A stretch of DNA of 64,000 nt, from contig NZ_LZIR01000070.1 of the NCBI RefSeq assembly GCF_001667035.1, forward strand, positions 124,001 through 188,000. The letters run 5' to 3'. Shown in pieces: positions 49,861-60,684 of the stretch. The notes beneath the pieces were generated by a model. The model ran no database searches and was not told where the DNA came from. It saw only the letters and a program-made list of their open reading frames with translations. The DNA comes from Mycobacterium sp. 852002-51057_SCH5723018. Lineage in GTDB: Bacteria > Actinomycetota > Actinomycetes > Mycobacteriales > Mycobacteriaceae. How positions within the stretch are numbered: the first letter of the stretch is position 1; every line of letters starts with the position of its first letter. The position numbers and the translations under genes were made by a program.

Positions 49861-51873
49861 CTAACCGATATGCAGCGGATCGATCTGCACCCGCACGGGC
49901 TCGTGGTTTTGCCGGGCGCTGAGCACGCCCACGCCGCGGCGGAGCGCCCCGGCCAGCGCCAGGCCCTGCTCGCGGCGGACCCGCACCAGCATCCTGGTCA
50001 CCGGCACATCTGTGGGCGTGCCCGCCGGCCGGCGCACGTTCGGCGGCAGGCCCACCGGGCCGAGCAGCTCGGCCCCGTCGGGCAGCCGGGCCTCGTCGAG
50101 CAGCGCCGCCACCGCGTCGGCCGCGCCGTCGATCGCCGCCATCTGCACGCTGGGCGGTAGGCCCACCTCGGCCCGCGCCGCCAGCTCGGTCTCGGCGTGA
50201 CCCACCGGATCCCAGCGGATCAGCGATTGCACCGTGGGAATGGCGGATTCGGCCACCACCATCACCACCCCGCCATCGCCGCGGGCACGTACCAGCGCGG
50301 CGGCGGTCATCCAGCGCCACAGGGCATCCTCGGCGGCACGCAGATCCTGCCGACCCAGCAGCGCCCACGTGTCCAGCAGCAGCGCCGCCCCGTAGCCGCC
50401 CGGCGCGCGCGGCTCGGCCCCCGGCGTGGCGACCACCAGGGCCGGGCGGGCGGCGACCTCCGCCACGATCGCGTCGCCCGCCGAGGTGACGACCGGCGTA
50501 CCGGCGAACGCGCGGCCGAGCTCTTCGGCGGTGCGCCGGGCACCGACGACCACCGCGCGGATCGCCTCCGACCCGCACCGCGCGCAGCGCAGCGCCGGGT
50601 CAAAGCGGCCGCACCACCGGCAAACCGCGCCAGGCGCGCCGCGCTCCTGCAGCGACAGCGGACCGTTGCAGTGCCGGCAGCGCGCGATGGTGCGGCACCG
50701 GGCGCAGGCCAGCGACGGAACGTATCCCCGCCGCGGCACCTGCACCAACACCGGCGCCCCCGCCTCGAGCGACGAACGCGCGGTGCGCAGTGCGATCGAC
50801 GGAACGCGCGCGGTGCGCGCGGCCGGGTCGCGTTCCTCGGCGTAACCGGTGTCGTCCAGGGCGATCACCCGCGGGGTTCGCGCCCGCACCACCGGCCGGG
50901 CCGCGACGATGTCGTGCGCCCATCCGCTGCGCACCAGCGCGTGGGCTTCGGCGGTCCGCGCGTAGCCGCCGATCAGCGACGCGCACCGCGCCTGGTGCGC
51001 GCGCAGCATCGCCACCTCCCTGGCATGCGGGTACGGCGCCCGCGGCTCGGCCAGGCTGTCGTCGGCGTCGGCCCACACCATGACCAGGCCGAGGTCGCTC
51101 AGCGGCGCGAACACCGCACTGCGCGTACCGATTACCAGCCGCGCGCTGCCCCGCAGCGCCGCGAGCCAGCGTCGGTAGCGGGCGGCCGGGCCGAGCGCCG
51201 CCGACAGCGCCGCGACGCACTGCTCGTCGATCCGGGCCGTCGCGGCAAGCCATAGCGTGTCCAGGTCACGCTGATCGGGCACGATCGCCAGCACTGAGCG
51301 CCCCGCTCTTACGGTTTGCGCGGCGGCCTCGGCAAGTCGGTCGGCCCACGGCTCCCCCGGCAGCGCCTGCCACACGGCCCGGGCGGCGCGCGACTCGGCC
51401 AGGGCGGCCAGGAACTGCCCGCCGCGGCCGTAAGCCTCCCAGCCCGAAGGGTCGACGGGACCGACGACCGGCAACGTCAGCGTCGGCGCCGGTTCCCGCT
51501 CCACGCGGGCGTGCCGCGCGGGCACCGCGAGCCGCAACACGTCGGGCCGGGTCCCCGCGTAGCGCGCCGCCACCGCGTCGACGAGCCGCCGAATCTCCGC
51601 CGTGAGTACCGGTTCCGGCGACACGACGCGATCCAGCCAGCCCAGCTTGCCGGTGTGGTCGGTGTCGTGGCGGCGCTCCAGCACGAACCCGTCCACCAGC
51701 CGGCCGTGGAACCGCACCCGCACCCGCACGCCCGGCTGGGCGTCGTCGGACTGCTCGGCCGACACCAGGTAGTCGAACTCGCGGTCCAGGTGCGGCACCG
51801 ACAGCATCGGCAGCACCCGGGCGATCGGTTCTACCTCGACGGGAGTTACCTTGCTGGCCAAGGGAACCGACAA
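49861..51873 (-). CDS. priA: Primosomal protein N' (PriA), helicase motifs degenerate
   Basis: Replication restart protein of 670 residues, equivalent to Rv1402. The 3'-end DNA-binding domain is conserved (RVLPMLSVPHLDREFDYLV near 19-37). The zinc cysteine cluster CARCRTIARCRHC at about 390-402 and CRWCGRFDPALRCARCG at about 418-434 is intact. The ATPase core is not: the Walker A position reads WQALPGEPWADRLAEA (no GK[ST]) and the DEXH box reads WADADDS, so helicase activity is unlikely, as in other actinobacterial PriA. TTG 51873 starts directly after the stop of the YhhN gene. Confidence 0.92.
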   Translation of the reverse strand: MSVPLASKVTPVEVEPIARVLPMLSVPHLDREFDYLVSAEQSDDAQPGVRVRVRFHGRLVDGFVLERRHDTDHTGKLGWLDRVVSPEPVLTAEIRRLVDAVAARYAGTRPDVLRLAVPARHARVEREPAPTLTLPVVGPVDPSGWEAYGRGGQFLAALAESRAARAVWQALPGEPWADRLAEAAAQTVRAGRSVLAIVPDQRDLDTLWLAATARIDEQCVAALSAALGPAARYRRWLAALRGSARLVIGTRSAVFAPLSDLGLVMVWADADDSLAEPRAPYPHAREVAMLRAHQARCASLIGGYARTAEAHALVRSGWAHDIVAARPVVRARTPRVIALDDTGYAEERDPAARTARVPSIALRTARSSLEAGAPVLVQVPRRGYVPSLACARCRTIARCRHCNGPLSLQERGAPGAVCRWCGRFDPALRCARCGSEAIRAVVVGARRTAEELGRAFAGTPVVTSAGDAIVAEVAARPALVVATPGAEPRAPGGYGAALLLDTWALLGRQDLRAAEDALWRWMTAAALVRARGDGGVVMVVAESAIPTVQSLIRWDPVGHAETELAARAEVGLPPSVQMAAIDGAADAVAALLDEARLPDGAELLGPVGLPPNVRRPAGTPTDVPVTRMLVRVRREQGLALAGALRRGVGVLSARQNHEPVRVQIDPLHIG

Positions 51874-52626
51874 TTATCCTTCGTCGGACTCGGGCTCGTA
51901 ATAGTTCTCGTAATCCGGCTCGTAGTAGGGCTCCTCGCGGCCGAAGAAGAAGCCCGCCGTGATCAGGACCTGGGCCGCGGCATACAGCCACCAGATCGGC
52001 ACCGCCAGCGCGTCGTTGTACAGGATGAACCGGTCGATCCCGATCATCGCATCGGAGGCCGCGAAGCACACCGCCCCCACCGCGGTCCAGATCGTGGGCA
52101 GGTCAGCGAGCAGCGCCATGCAGACCATGGCGGTCATCACGATCATGTACAGCGTCACCGGGATCGTCAGCCTGTCACGGCCCATGTGCGGCCAAAACCA
52201 CGCCAACAACGACACGGTCACCAGGCACACCAGGATGATGGCGGCCAGCCGCACCCGCGACGTCCGGGCCAACGGAAACAGGGCGCCCATGAAACACAGG
52301 TCCGCCAACAGGAATGCCGCCAGCCCGAACCCGAACGACATCGTCCACCACGGGATCGCCAGTAGCCAGTCGCCGAGGGCCGACAACAGCAGCGCCGGCA
52401 TCAACCACCGCCGCTCGCGCACGATGGGATGCGCCACCGCGGCGACCGTCAGCAACAACGCCATCGACGCCTTGAACGGCGGCTGAAGTATCCAGTGCCC
52501 GGTCAACTCCGTTCCGGGCGGCGACCGCAACGCGAGCACGGTCAGGTAGACGCCGTAGCCGAGGCCCGCCCAGCCGGCCACCACCCAGCCGCCGGACACC
52601 AGGCGGGGTGCGTACGGTACTTCCAT
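51874..52626 (-). CDS. YhhN/TMEM86-family membrane protein
   Basis: Protein of up to 250 residues, equivalent to Rv1401, with about eight hydrophobic helices. The blocks [31 protein letters not shown] and [17 protein letters not shown] carry the paired acidic residues of the YhhN lysoplasmalogenase family, so a vinyl-ether or other lysolipid hydrolase activity is possible. The C-terminal 25 residues are acidic and Tyr-rich. The ATG at 52626 shares CATG with the divergent lipI start; an internal GTG at 52599 would remove that overlap and is an alternative. Its stop abuts the priA TTG. Confidence 0.83.
   Translation of the reverse strand: MEVPYAPRLVSGGWVVAGWAGLGYGVYLTVLALRSPPGTELTGHWILQPPFKASMALLLTVAAVAHPIVRERRWLMPALLLSALGDWLLAIPWWTMSFGFGLAAFLLADLCFMGALFPLARTSRVRLAAIILVCLVTVSLLAWFWPHMGRDRLTIPVTLYMIVMTAMVCMALLADLPTIWTAVGAVCFAASDAMIGIDRFILYNDALAVPIWWLYAAAQVLITAGFFFGREEPYYEPDYENYYEPESDEG
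52613..52618 (+). promoter_or_regulatory. -10 element of lipI, overlapping an opposite-strand -10
   Basis: TACGGT ends six bases before the lipI ATG. On the other strand TACCGT occupies 52614-52619, so the near-symmetric GTACGGTAC could serve as -10 in both directions. Confidence 0.45.
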
Positions 52627-53590
52627 GCCCAGCTTGGACACCGCCGATGAGAAACCCGGTATCGACCCCATTCTGCTGAAGGTACTGGATGTGGTTCCCT
52701 TCCGGCTAACAACTGACGATGGTGTCGACGCCGCGCGGCAAAGGTTCCGCGACCTGCCGCGCCGGCCGTTGCATCCCGAGCTGCGCGTCGAGGACCGGAC
52801 CATCCCGGGCCCGGGCGGCCCCATCGGCGTCCGGATCTACTGGCCGTCAAGCCAACCCGGGGGTGATGCGCCCGTCGTGCTGTATTTCCACGGTGGCGGC
52901 TTCGTCGTGGGCGACCTCGACACTCACGACGGCACCGCGCGTCAGCACGCGGTGGGTGCCGGCGCGATCGTGGTCTCCGTCGATTACCGATTGGCGCCCG
53001 AGCACCCCTACCCCGCCGCCGTCGAAGACGCTTGGGCCGCAACGCTCTGGGTCGCCGAGCACGGCCGGCGGATCGGTGCCGACACCACGCGGATGGCCGT
53101 CGCCGGGGATTCGGCCGGCGGTACCATCGCCGCGGCGACGGCACAGCGAGCACGCGACGCGGTCGATGAGGCCGGACCGGCACTGCGTTTTCAGCTGTTG
53201 TGGTATCCGTCCATCATGTGGGACCCGTCGCTGCCGTCCTTCGCCGAAAACGCCACCGCCCCGATACTCGACACCCACGCCATCGCCGAGTTCTCTCGTT
53301 GGTACGCAGGCGAACTCGATCTGACCGACCCGCCGGCGGGCCTGGCGCCGGGCCGGGCGACGAACCTGTCGGACCTGCCGCCGGCCTACATCGCCGTCGC
53401 CGGCCACGACCCGCTGCGCGACGACGGCATCCGGTACGGCGAGCTGCTGGCCGCCGCCGGCGTGCCCGTCGAGGTGCACAACGCCGAGACGATGGTGCAC
53501 GGCTACCTCGGCTACGCGGGTGTGGTGCCCGCGGCCAGCGCCGCGCAGGACCGGGGGCTCGCGGCGCTGCGCAATGCGCTATTTGAGTGA
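52625..53590 (+). CDS. lipI: Carboxylesterase LipI (HSL family)
   Basis: Alpha/beta-hydrolase of 321 residues, equivalent to Rv1400c. Oxyanion-hole motif [11 protein letters not shown] with HGGG at 89-92, nucleophile in GDSAGG (Ser163), acid Asp262 in [10 protein letters not shown] and His292 in MVHGYLG. It hydrolyses short-chain esters by analogy with the family; it is cytoplasmic with no signal peptide. Tandem paralogue of nlhH, which follows 22 bases later with its own leaderless -10. Confidence 0.94.
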   Translation: MPSLDTADEKPGIDPILLKVLDVVPFRLTTDDGVDAARQRFRDLPRRPLHPELRVEDRTIPGPGGPIGVRIYWPSSQPGGDAPVVLYFHGGGFVVGDLDTHDGTARQHAVGAGAIVVSVDYRLAPEHPYPAAVEDAWAATLWVAEHGRRIGADTTRMAVAGDSAGGTIAAATAQRARDAVDEAGPALRFQLLWYPSIMWDPSLPSFAENATAPILDTHAIAEFSRWYAGELDLTDPPAGLAPGRATNLSDLPPAYIAVAGHDPLRDDGIRYGELLAAAGVPVEVHNAETMVHGYLGYAGVVPAASAAQDRGLAALRNALFE

Positions 53591-53600
53591 ACACCGGGCG

Positions 53601-53606
53601 TACCGT
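53601..53606 (+). promoter_or_regulatory. -10 element of nlhH, leaderless type
   Basis: TACCGT, six bases before the nlhH ATG, lies in the 22-base gap after lipI, so nlhH can be transcribed separately from lipI. Confidence 0.45.
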
Positions 53607-53612
53607 GGACGA

Positions 53613-54575
53613 ATGATTGAGCCGACCATGGCCCGGCCAGGCATCGATCCGACGTTGAAGACGTTGCTAGACGCGTTCCCGATGACGTTCAATGCCGCCG
53701 ACGGTGTCGAGGTCGCCCGCTCGAGGCTCCGGCAGCTCAAGGTGCCTCCGGAACTGCTGCCGGACCTGCACACCGAGGAGCGGACGATCGGTCACGGCGG
53801 GCTCACCGACATTCCCGTCCGGATTTACCGCCCGGCGAGCGAAGCGAAGGCCCTGCCCGTCGTCGTCTTCTATCACGGCGGTGGGTTCGCGCTCGGAGAC
53901 CTCGAGACCCACGATCCCGTCGCCCGCGTGCACGCCGTCGGCGCCGAGGCGGTCGTGGTGTCGGTCGCCTACCGGCTGGCTCCGGAGCATCCGTTCCCGG
54001 CCGGGGTGAACGACTGCTGGGCGGCGCTGCAATGGGTCGCCGAGAACGCGGCCGAACTGGGCGGCGACCCGACCCGGATCGCCGTGGCCGGCGACTCGGC
54101 CGGCGGCAACCTCGCCGCGGTGATGGCGCACTTGGCCCGCGAGAACGACGGGCCGGCGCTGAGATTCCAGCTGCTGTGGTACCCGGTCGTCACCGCGGAC
54201 CTGTCGCTGCCGTCGCACATCGAGAACGCCTACGCGCCCATCCTGGACCGCGAGGTGATCGAGGCCTTCCTGTCGTGGTACCTGCCCGACCTCGAGATCA
54301 CCGATCCCAAGGAGCTGCCGACCACCCTCGCCCCGGCCAACGCCGCCGACCTGTCCGGTTTGCCGCCCGCCTTCATCGGCACCGCCGAACACGACCCGCT
54401 GCGCGACGACGGGGCCCGCTACGCCGAGCTGCTCGACGCCGCGGGCGTGCCCGTCGAGCACAGCAACGAGTCGAACATGGTGCACGGTTACGTCAGCTTT
54501 TCCCTGGTGATACCCGCGGCCGCCAAGGCCACCCAGCGCGGGCTGGCGGCGCTGAAGAAGGCGCTGCACTCTTAG
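53613..54575 (+). CDS. nlhH: Carboxylesterase NlhH (LipH)
   Basis: Alpha/beta-hydrolase of 320 residues, equivalent to Rv1399c, a characterised esterase of short acyl chains. FYHGGGFALGD with HGGG at 88-91, GDSAGG with Ser162, Asp261 in TAEHDPLRDD and His291 in MVHGYVSF: the complete triad. It is closely similar to LipI over the whole length, so the pair arose by tandem duplication. Convergent with the AraC regulator across a triple repeat. Confidence 0.95.
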   Translation: MIEPTMARPGIDPTLKTLLDAFPMTFNAADGVEVARSRLRQLKVPPELLPDLHTEERTIGHGGLTDIPVRIYRPASEAKALPVVVFYHGGGFALGDLETHDPVARVHAVGAEAVVVSVAYRLAPEHPFPAGVNDCWAALQWVAENAAELGGDPTRIAVAGDSAGGNLAAVMAHLARENDGPALRFQLLWYPVVTADLSLPSHIENAYAPILDREVIEAFLSWYLPDLEITDPKELPTTLAPANAADLSGLPPAFIGTAEHDPLRDDGARYAELLDAAGVPVEHSNESNMVHGYVSFSLVIPAAAKATQRGLAALKKALHS

Positions 54576-54583
54576 CCGGGCGC

Positions 54584-54748
54584 CCACTCGTTCGATGGTG
54601 GCGACCCGCTGCGCCCGGCTACGCCGCGCTTGCGATCGCCACTCGTTCGATGGTGGCGACCCGCTGCGCCCGGCTACGCCGCGCTTGCGATCGCCACTCG
54701 TCCGATGGTGGCGACCCGCTGCGCCCGGCTACGCCGCGCTTGCGATCG
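54584..54748. repeat. three 55-bp tandem repeats between convergent genes
   Basis: Three head-to-tail units of exactly 55 bases; unit 3 has one change (CGTTCG to CGTCCG). Each contains GGCGACC and GCGATCGCC arms able to pair. The array fills almost the whole gap between the nlhH stop and the AraC-type gene stop, and the next partial unit supplies the latter's TAG stop codon. Single related copies lie at 30060-30112 and 45104-45135. Confidence 0.9.
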
Positions 54749-54751
54749 CCA

Positions 54752-55780
54752 CTAGCCCTGGCGCGAATACGCGCTGGGCGCAACGCCATACCAGCGTTTG
54801 AATGCGTGTGAGAACGTCGAGACTTCGGTGTAACCCAGCCGCGTGGACACCTCCTCCACGGTCAGTCCGACGTTGCGCAGCAAGTCGACGGCTACCGCGG
54901 ATCGCGCTTCGTTGAGCAATGCCCGAAAGGACGTGCCCTCATCGGCGAGCCGGCGGCGCAGTGTTCGCGGATGAACGTCAAGCTCGTCGGCAACGTCGGG
55001 AAGCGTTGGGAACAAACCGGAATCGCGGAACAGCTTGCTGCGCACCAGTGCGGTGATGCCCTGGCGCGACTCGGTGCGCTGCATCAGCACGTCGCATTGC
55101 GCCATGCACATTTCCAGCGTGTGCGGGTCGGCCTGCGGCAGCGGCTCGTCGAACATGGCGCGCGGGAAATGCAGCCGGTTGTGGGCCCGGCCGAACCGCA
55201 CGTCGTGCACCGGCACGAGCTCGAGCAGCGGCCGCAACACCTCCTCGTCGACCGCCAGCTCGGCCGACACCGTCTCGGCGTACTTCTCCGCCACGGGCAG
55301 CGCGAAAGCCGTTGTAGTCGCGATGATTCCGGCGATGTCGCGCTCGATGAAAAAGCCACGCACGTCGGCGGGCAGATGGCCGGCGTCGAGCTCGATCACA
55401 CAGTCCTCGGCAGTTTCGAACAAGGTCAGGCGGATGTGCATCGTGGTGAGCGCGAAATAGCGCATCGCGATAGAAAACAATTCCCGAAGGGTGCCACACG
55501 ACATCACGGCGAAGCCGAACAACCCCAAGTGGGTGAGCGTGGACCGGCTGCCCACATCCACGCCGATGCCGTTGTGGCCCGGAAGCCGGACCAGCAGCCG
55601 GCGCACCACCATGATCTCGTCGGACGCGCTGACCATAGCGTCCGGATTGTTGAGATCATCCGGGTCGATCGCGGTGCCCGCCAACAGCTCAAACGTCGGC
55701 ACTCCGCGTTCGTTGGCCACCTGACACAGCACCCGGGTGGCATGCACCGGATGACTCAAGGCTGACGGTGGATGGGTCAT
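54752..55780 (-). CDS. AraC-family transcriptional regulator (Rv1395 type)
   Basis: Regulator of 342 residues. N-terminal arabinose-binding-like effector domain (PF12625 type) and C-terminal AraC DNA-binding domain with both helix-turn-helix units: [19 protein letters not shown] near 275 and [20 protein letters not shown] near 312, ending [16 protein letters not shown]. The M. tuberculosis homologue is reported to activate the divergent cyp132 gene and repress its own. ATG 55780 fits the homologue's length; ATGs at 55813 and 55840 are possible alternatives. Confidence 0.92.
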   Translation of the reverse strand: MTHPPSALSHPVHATRVLCQVANERGVPTFELLAGTAIDPDDLNNPDAMVSASDEIMVVRRLLVRLPGHNGIGVDVGSRSTLTHLGLFGFAVMSCGTLRELFSIAMRYFALTTMHIRLTLFETAEDCVIELDAGHLPADVRGFFIERDIAGIIATTTAFALPVAEKYAETVSAELAVDEEVLRPLLELVPVHDVRFGRAHNRLHFPRAMFDEPLPQADPHTLEMCMAQCDVLMQRTESRQGITALVRSKLFRDSGLFPTLPDVADELDVHPRTLRRRLADEGTSFRALLNEARSAVAVDLLRNVGLTVEEVSTRLGYTEVSTFSHAFKRWYGVAPSAYSRQG

Positions 55781-55843
55781 GGCCTGTCCTAAACTCCCAA
55801 CTCGATGTCCCATAATCTCATTACTGGATACCTGCGTCATCCA

Positions 55844-55849
55844 TACAGT
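55844..55849 (+). promoter_or_regulatory. -10 element of cyp132, leaderless type
   Basis: TACAGT, six bases before the cyp132 ATG, in the 75-base region shared with the divergent AraC-type regulator, which probably binds here. Confidence 0.5.
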
Positions 55850-55855
55850 TGAGTC

Positions 55856-57256
55856 ATGACGACCCTCACCGCTGAGCGGCCTCTGACGGGACCCGCCAGA
55901 CGCCTGAGCTTCTGGACGATGACGCGCGAGGCCCTCACCGTCGGATTCGATGTGGGCGACGGGTTCATGAGCCGGGTATCCGGCAGCGACATCGTCCGAT
56001 TCCGCTGCGCCGGTAGGCGTTTCGTCTCGCTCAGTCATCCCGACTACGTCGATCATGTGTTGCACGAGGCCCGGCTGCGATACGTCAAGTCATACGAATA
56101 CGAGCCCATCCGGGCCACCGCGGGCCTGAACCTGCTCACCGACGAGGGCGATTCCTGGGCCACGCACCGCGGCACGCTGAACCCGACCTTCGCCAGGCGC
56201 CACCTGAACGGCATCGTCGACCTGATGATCGACCCGATCACGGCCGTCACAGACGCGCTGCCGACGGGTACCCGATTCGACATCCACGAGACGATGGTCG
56301 AGACGACGCTGCGGGTGGTCGCCAATTCCCTGTTCAGCCAGGACTTCGGGCCGTTGGTGGAAAGCATGGACGACCTGGCGACACGCGGGCTGCGGCATGC
56401 CGAGCGGCTGCAGCGGCTCGGGCTGTGGGGCCTCATGCCGCCCCCGGTCTACGACGCGCTGCACTGGCTGGCGTTCTCCGGTGTCCGTATGCCTCCGCCG
56501 CTGCGCGACATGCAGGAGATCCTGCTCACGCTCGACAGGGCGGTCAACGCGGTGATCGACCACCGAATGCTGCACCCGACCGAATCCGCCGACCTGCTGG
56601 GCGTGTTGCTGCGCGCCGACGGCGGAAGCTGGCCCCGCCGGCGGGTCCGTGATGAGGCCCTGACCTTCATGCTCGCCGGCCACGAAACCACCGCGAACGC
56701 CATGTCCTGGTTCTGGTACCTGATGGCGCAGCACACCGACGCCCGCGACCGGATGCTGGCCGAGATCGACGACGTGCTGCGCGGACGCCGCCCCGCCGCC
56801 GACGACCTGGGCAGGCTGGGCTGGACCACCGCGTGCCTGCAGGAGTCGCAGCGCTACTTCTCGGCGGTGTGGACCATCGCGCGGCGGGCCATCGAGGACG
56901 ACGTCGTTGGGGGGGTCGTTGGCGGCCATCACATCCGCCGCGGCACCACCGTCCTCATCCCGATCCACCACATTCACCACGACCCGCGCTGGTGGCCGGA
57001 CCCGGAAGCCTTCGATCCCAACCGGTTCTACCCGCCGGACAAGGGCCGGCCGCGCTCGGCGTACCTGCCGTTCGGCGGCGGCCGCCGCGTCTGCATCGGG
57101 CAGAGCTTCGCGCTGATGGAGATGGTGCTCATCGCGGCAATCATGAGTCAGCGCTTCATATTTCGGCTCGTTCCGGACCATCCGGTCGAGCTGGAGGCGA
57201 CCTTGACCCTACGGCCCAAGCACGGCGTGCACGTCATCGCGAGCGGACGCTCATGA
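55856..57256 (+). CDS. cyp132: Cytochrome P450 132
   Basis: Haem monooxygenase of 466 residues, equivalent to Rv1394c. I-helix oxygen-binding motif AGHETTAN with His276, K-helix region, and the haem ligand loop [11 protein letters not shown] with Cys413. It is closer to CYP4-like long-chain hydroxylases than to sterol P450s (family knowledge); the substrate is unknown. The stop overlaps the start of the flavin monooxygenase gene (ATGA), so both oxygenases are made together. Confidence 0.95.
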   Translation: MTTLTAERPLTGPARRLSFWTMTREALTVGFDVGDGFMSRVSGSDIVRFRCAGRRFVSLSHPDYVDHVLHEARLRYVKSYEYEPIRATAGLNLLTDEGDSWATHRGTLNPTFARRHLNGIVDLMIDPITAVTDALPTGTRFDIHETMVETTLRVVANSLFSQDFGPLVESMDDLATRGLRHAERLQRLGLWGLMPPPVYDALHWLAFSGVRMPPPLRDMQEILLTLDRAVNAVIDHRMLHPTESADLLGVLLRADGGSWPRRRVRDEALTFMLAGHETTANAMSWFWYLMAQHTDARDRMLAEIDDVLRGRRPAADDLGRLGWTTACLQESQRYFSAVWTIARRAIEDDVVGGVVGGHHIRRGTTVLIPIHHIHHDPRWWPDPEAFDPNRFYPPDKGRPRSAYLPFGGGRRVCIGQSFALMEMVLIAAIMSQRFIFRLVPDHPVELEATLTLRPKHGVHVIASGRS

Positions 57257-58731
57257 AACCCGATTACGACACCCTGATCGTCGGCGCCGGATTCTCCGGC
57301 ATCGGCGCTGCGATCAAGCTCGACAAGGCGCGGCTGCCCAATTTCCTGGTGCTCGAGGCCGGCGACGGCGTCGGCGGCACGTGGCACTGGAACACCTATC
57401 CCGGCATCGCCGTGGACATTCCGTCGTTCTCCTATCAGTTCTCCTTCGAACAGAGCCCGCGCTGGTCGCGCACCTACGCACCCGGCCGCGAGCTCAAGGC
57501 CTACGCCGAACACTGCGTCGACAAGTACGGCATCCGGTCACGAATCCGGTTCAACACCAAGGTGTTGGCCGCCGAATTCGACGACGAGAACCACCTGTGG
57601 CGGGTGCAGATCGATCCCGGCGGGGTGCTCACCGCCAGATTCCTGATCAGCGCCAGCGGCGTGCTCACGGTGCCCAACCTGCCCGACATCGACGGCGTGG
57701 ACTCCTTCGCCGGCACCACCATGCACACCGCCCGGTGGGATCACACCCGGGACCTGACCGGCAAGCGCGTCGCCGTCATCGGCACGGGCGCCTCGGCCGT
57801 GCAGGTCATTCCCGAGATGGCGCCAATCGTCTCCCACCTCACGGTGTTTCAGCGCACCCCGATCTGGTGCTTCCCCAAGTTCGACGTCCCGTTGCGCGCG
57901 CCGGCCCGCCTCGCCATGCGGATCCCCGGCGGCGGCCGCGTGCAGCGGTTGATCAGCCAGGCCTTCGTCGAGCTGACTTTCCCGATCCCGGCGCAGTACT
58001 TCACGGTGTTCCCGCTCGCCAAACGTATGGAGTCGGCCGGGCTCGCCTACCTGCGCAAGCAGGTAGAAGACCCGGTGGTGCGCGAGCAGCTCACCCCGCA
58101 TTACGCCGTCGGCTGCAAACGACCCGGCTTCCACAACGGCTACCTGGCCACCTTCAATCTCGACAACGTGCGGCTCGTCACCGAGCCGATCGACAAGATC
58201 ACGCCCGCCGCGGTGGCCACCACCGACGGCGAGGCGCACGAGATCGACGTGCTGGTGCTCGCCACCGGCTTCAAGGTGATGGACACCGACAACGTCCCCA
58301 CCTTCTCGGTCACCGGAAGCGGCGGCAAATCCCTGAGCCGGTTCTGGGACGAGCACCGACTGCAGGCCTACGAGGGAGTCAGCGTTCCGGGTTTCCCGAA
58401 CATGTTCACCGTGTTCGGGCCGTACGGCTACGTCGGCTCTTCGTATTTCGCGCTGATCGAGATGCAGACCCATCACATCGTGCGCTGCCTCAGACGGGCC
58501 CGCCGCGACGGCGCCACCCGCGTCGAGGTGACCCCGGAGGCCAACGATCGGTACTTCGCCGAGATGATGCGCCGACGGCACCGGCAGGTCTTCTGGCAGG
58601 ACAGCTGCCGGCTGGCCAACAGCTACTACTTCGACAAGAACGGCGACGTGCCGCTCCGTCCGTCCAGCACGGTGGAGGCCTACTGGCGCAGCAGGCGGTT
58701 CGATCTCGACGACTACCGCTTCACCGCGTAA
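57253..58731 (+). CDS. Flavin-containing (Baeyer-Villiger type) monooxygenase
   Basis: Class B flavoprotein monooxygenase of 492 residues, the same length as Rv1393c. FAD motif IVGAGFSGIGAAIKL near 8-22, GVGGTWHWNTYPGIAVDIPS, the BVMO fingerprint FAGTTMHTARWD near 153, and the NADPH motif VIGTGASAVQVIPEM near 175. Likely oxidises ketones or sulphur compounds; for mycobacterial relatives thioamide prodrug activation is known. It is coupled to cyp132, suggesting successive oxidations of one hydrophobic substrate. Confidence 0.93.
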   Translation: MKPDYDTLIVGAGFSGIGAAIKLDKARLPNFLVLEAGDGVGGTWHWNTYPGIAVDIPSFSYQFSFEQSPRWSRTYAPGRELKAYAEHCVDKYGIRSRIRFNTKVLAAEFDDENHLWRVQIDPGGVLTARFLISASGVLTVPNLPDIDGVDSFAGTTMHTARWDHTRDLTGKRVAVIGTGASAVQVIPEMAPIVSHLTVFQRTPIWCFPKFDVPLRAPARLAMRIPGGGRVQRLISQAFVELTFPIPAQYFTVFPLAKRMESAGLAYLRKQVEDPVVREQLTPHYAVGCKRPGFHNGYLATFNLDNVRLVTEPIDKITPAAVATTDGEAHEIDVLVLATGFKVMDTDNVPTFSVTGSGGKSLSRFWDEHRLQAYEGVSVPGFPNMFTVFGPYGYVGSSYFALIEMQTHHIVRCLRRARRDGATRVEVTPEANDRYFAEMMRRRHRQVFWQDSCRLANSYYFDKNGDVPLRPSSTVEAYWRSRRFDLDDYRFTA

Positions 58732-58798
58732 CTGCTACGGCCGCGGCATCCGGTTTGGTCGCCCGCAAGCCGCAGCGATAGCCGTCGGCGGGCGCCGC

Positions 58799-58804
58799 TA
58801 CCCT
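58799..58804 (+). promoter_or_regulatory. -10 element of the PNPOx-fold gene
   Basis: TACCCT, seven bases before GTG 58812, consistent with a leaderless transcript. Confidence 0.4.
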
Positions 58805-58811
58805 TTCAGGT

Positions 58812-59379
58812 GTGGCAAAGGAGTTTTCCCGCATCGACGAGTCGCTGCGCGACTTCATCGGGGACCAGGCCGTCTTCTTCGTCGCCACCGCCCCCTCTGA
58901 CGGCGGCCGAATCAACCTGTCCCCCAAGGGGTATCGGGACACCTTCGCGGTGCTCGACGACCACACCGTCGCCTACCTCGATCTGTTCGGCAGCGGTGTC
59001 GAGACGATCGCCCACCTGCGTGACAACGGCCGCATCACCGTCATGTTCTGCTCGTTCACCCGCAACTCGCGGATCCTGCGGCTTTTCGGAACCGGGCGGG
59101 TCGTCCGCCCGGACGACGCCGAATTCGCCGACGTACTAACACATTTCGGCGAGCAACATGCGGGCGTCCGGGCCGCCATCGTCATCGACGTCGAGCGGAT
59201 CGCCGACGCCTGCGGATTCGCGGTCCCGTACTACGAGCTGGTCGGCGAGCGGCCGGCGCTAGACGCGCACCACAACAAGGCGCCCGACGACGCCTATGTT
59301 CGGCTGGTGCAGCGCAACGGGCACAGCATCGACGGGCTGCCCGCGCTGGACGCCGATCACCCTTTGCCCAACAGTGGGC

Positions 59380-59396
<17 letters not shown>
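58812..59396 (+). CDS. Pyridoxamine 5'-phosphate oxidase-fold protein
   Basis: Split beta-barrel flavin or F420-binding protein of 194 residues. [39 protein letters not shown] and [17 protein letters not shown] match the PNPOx-like core. The C-terminal part ([18 protein letters not shown]) is typical of an actinobacterial subgroup of unknown substrate. Its last 17 bases overlap the convergent metK. No counterpart is remembered between Rv1393c and metK in M. tuberculosis. Confidence 0.86.
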
Positions 59397-60591
<1,195 letters not shown>

Positions 60592-60623
60592 GATCTCAGT
60601 CCTTCCAATAATTAGTTAGTCGA

Positions 60624-60629
60624 ATTATA
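60624..60629 (-). promoter_or_regulatory. -10 element of metK
   Basis: A perfect TATAAT on the minus strand, 32 bases from the GTG, within an AT-rich patch unusual in this sequence. It gives a leadered transcript with the GGAAGGA ribosome site. Confidence 0.55.
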
Positions 60630-60684
60630 TCTTTCGCGCGTCCATCGTCCAGCGCCCCCGGGCGCCGCGCAGAAATAGCCCTGG

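Noticed and set aside
54584..54748. Possible CRISPR array
   Set aside because: Units are contiguous without spacers, and no cas gene is present.
54595..54801. Small open frame made by the 55-bp tandem repeats
   Set aside because: 55 is not a multiple of three, so each unit is read in a different frame; the product is an artefact of repeat composition.
60592..60684. SAM riboswitch upstream of metK
   Set aside because: The 93-base gap contains a TATAAT promoter only 32 bases from the start, too little transcribed leader for any known SAM riboswitch.
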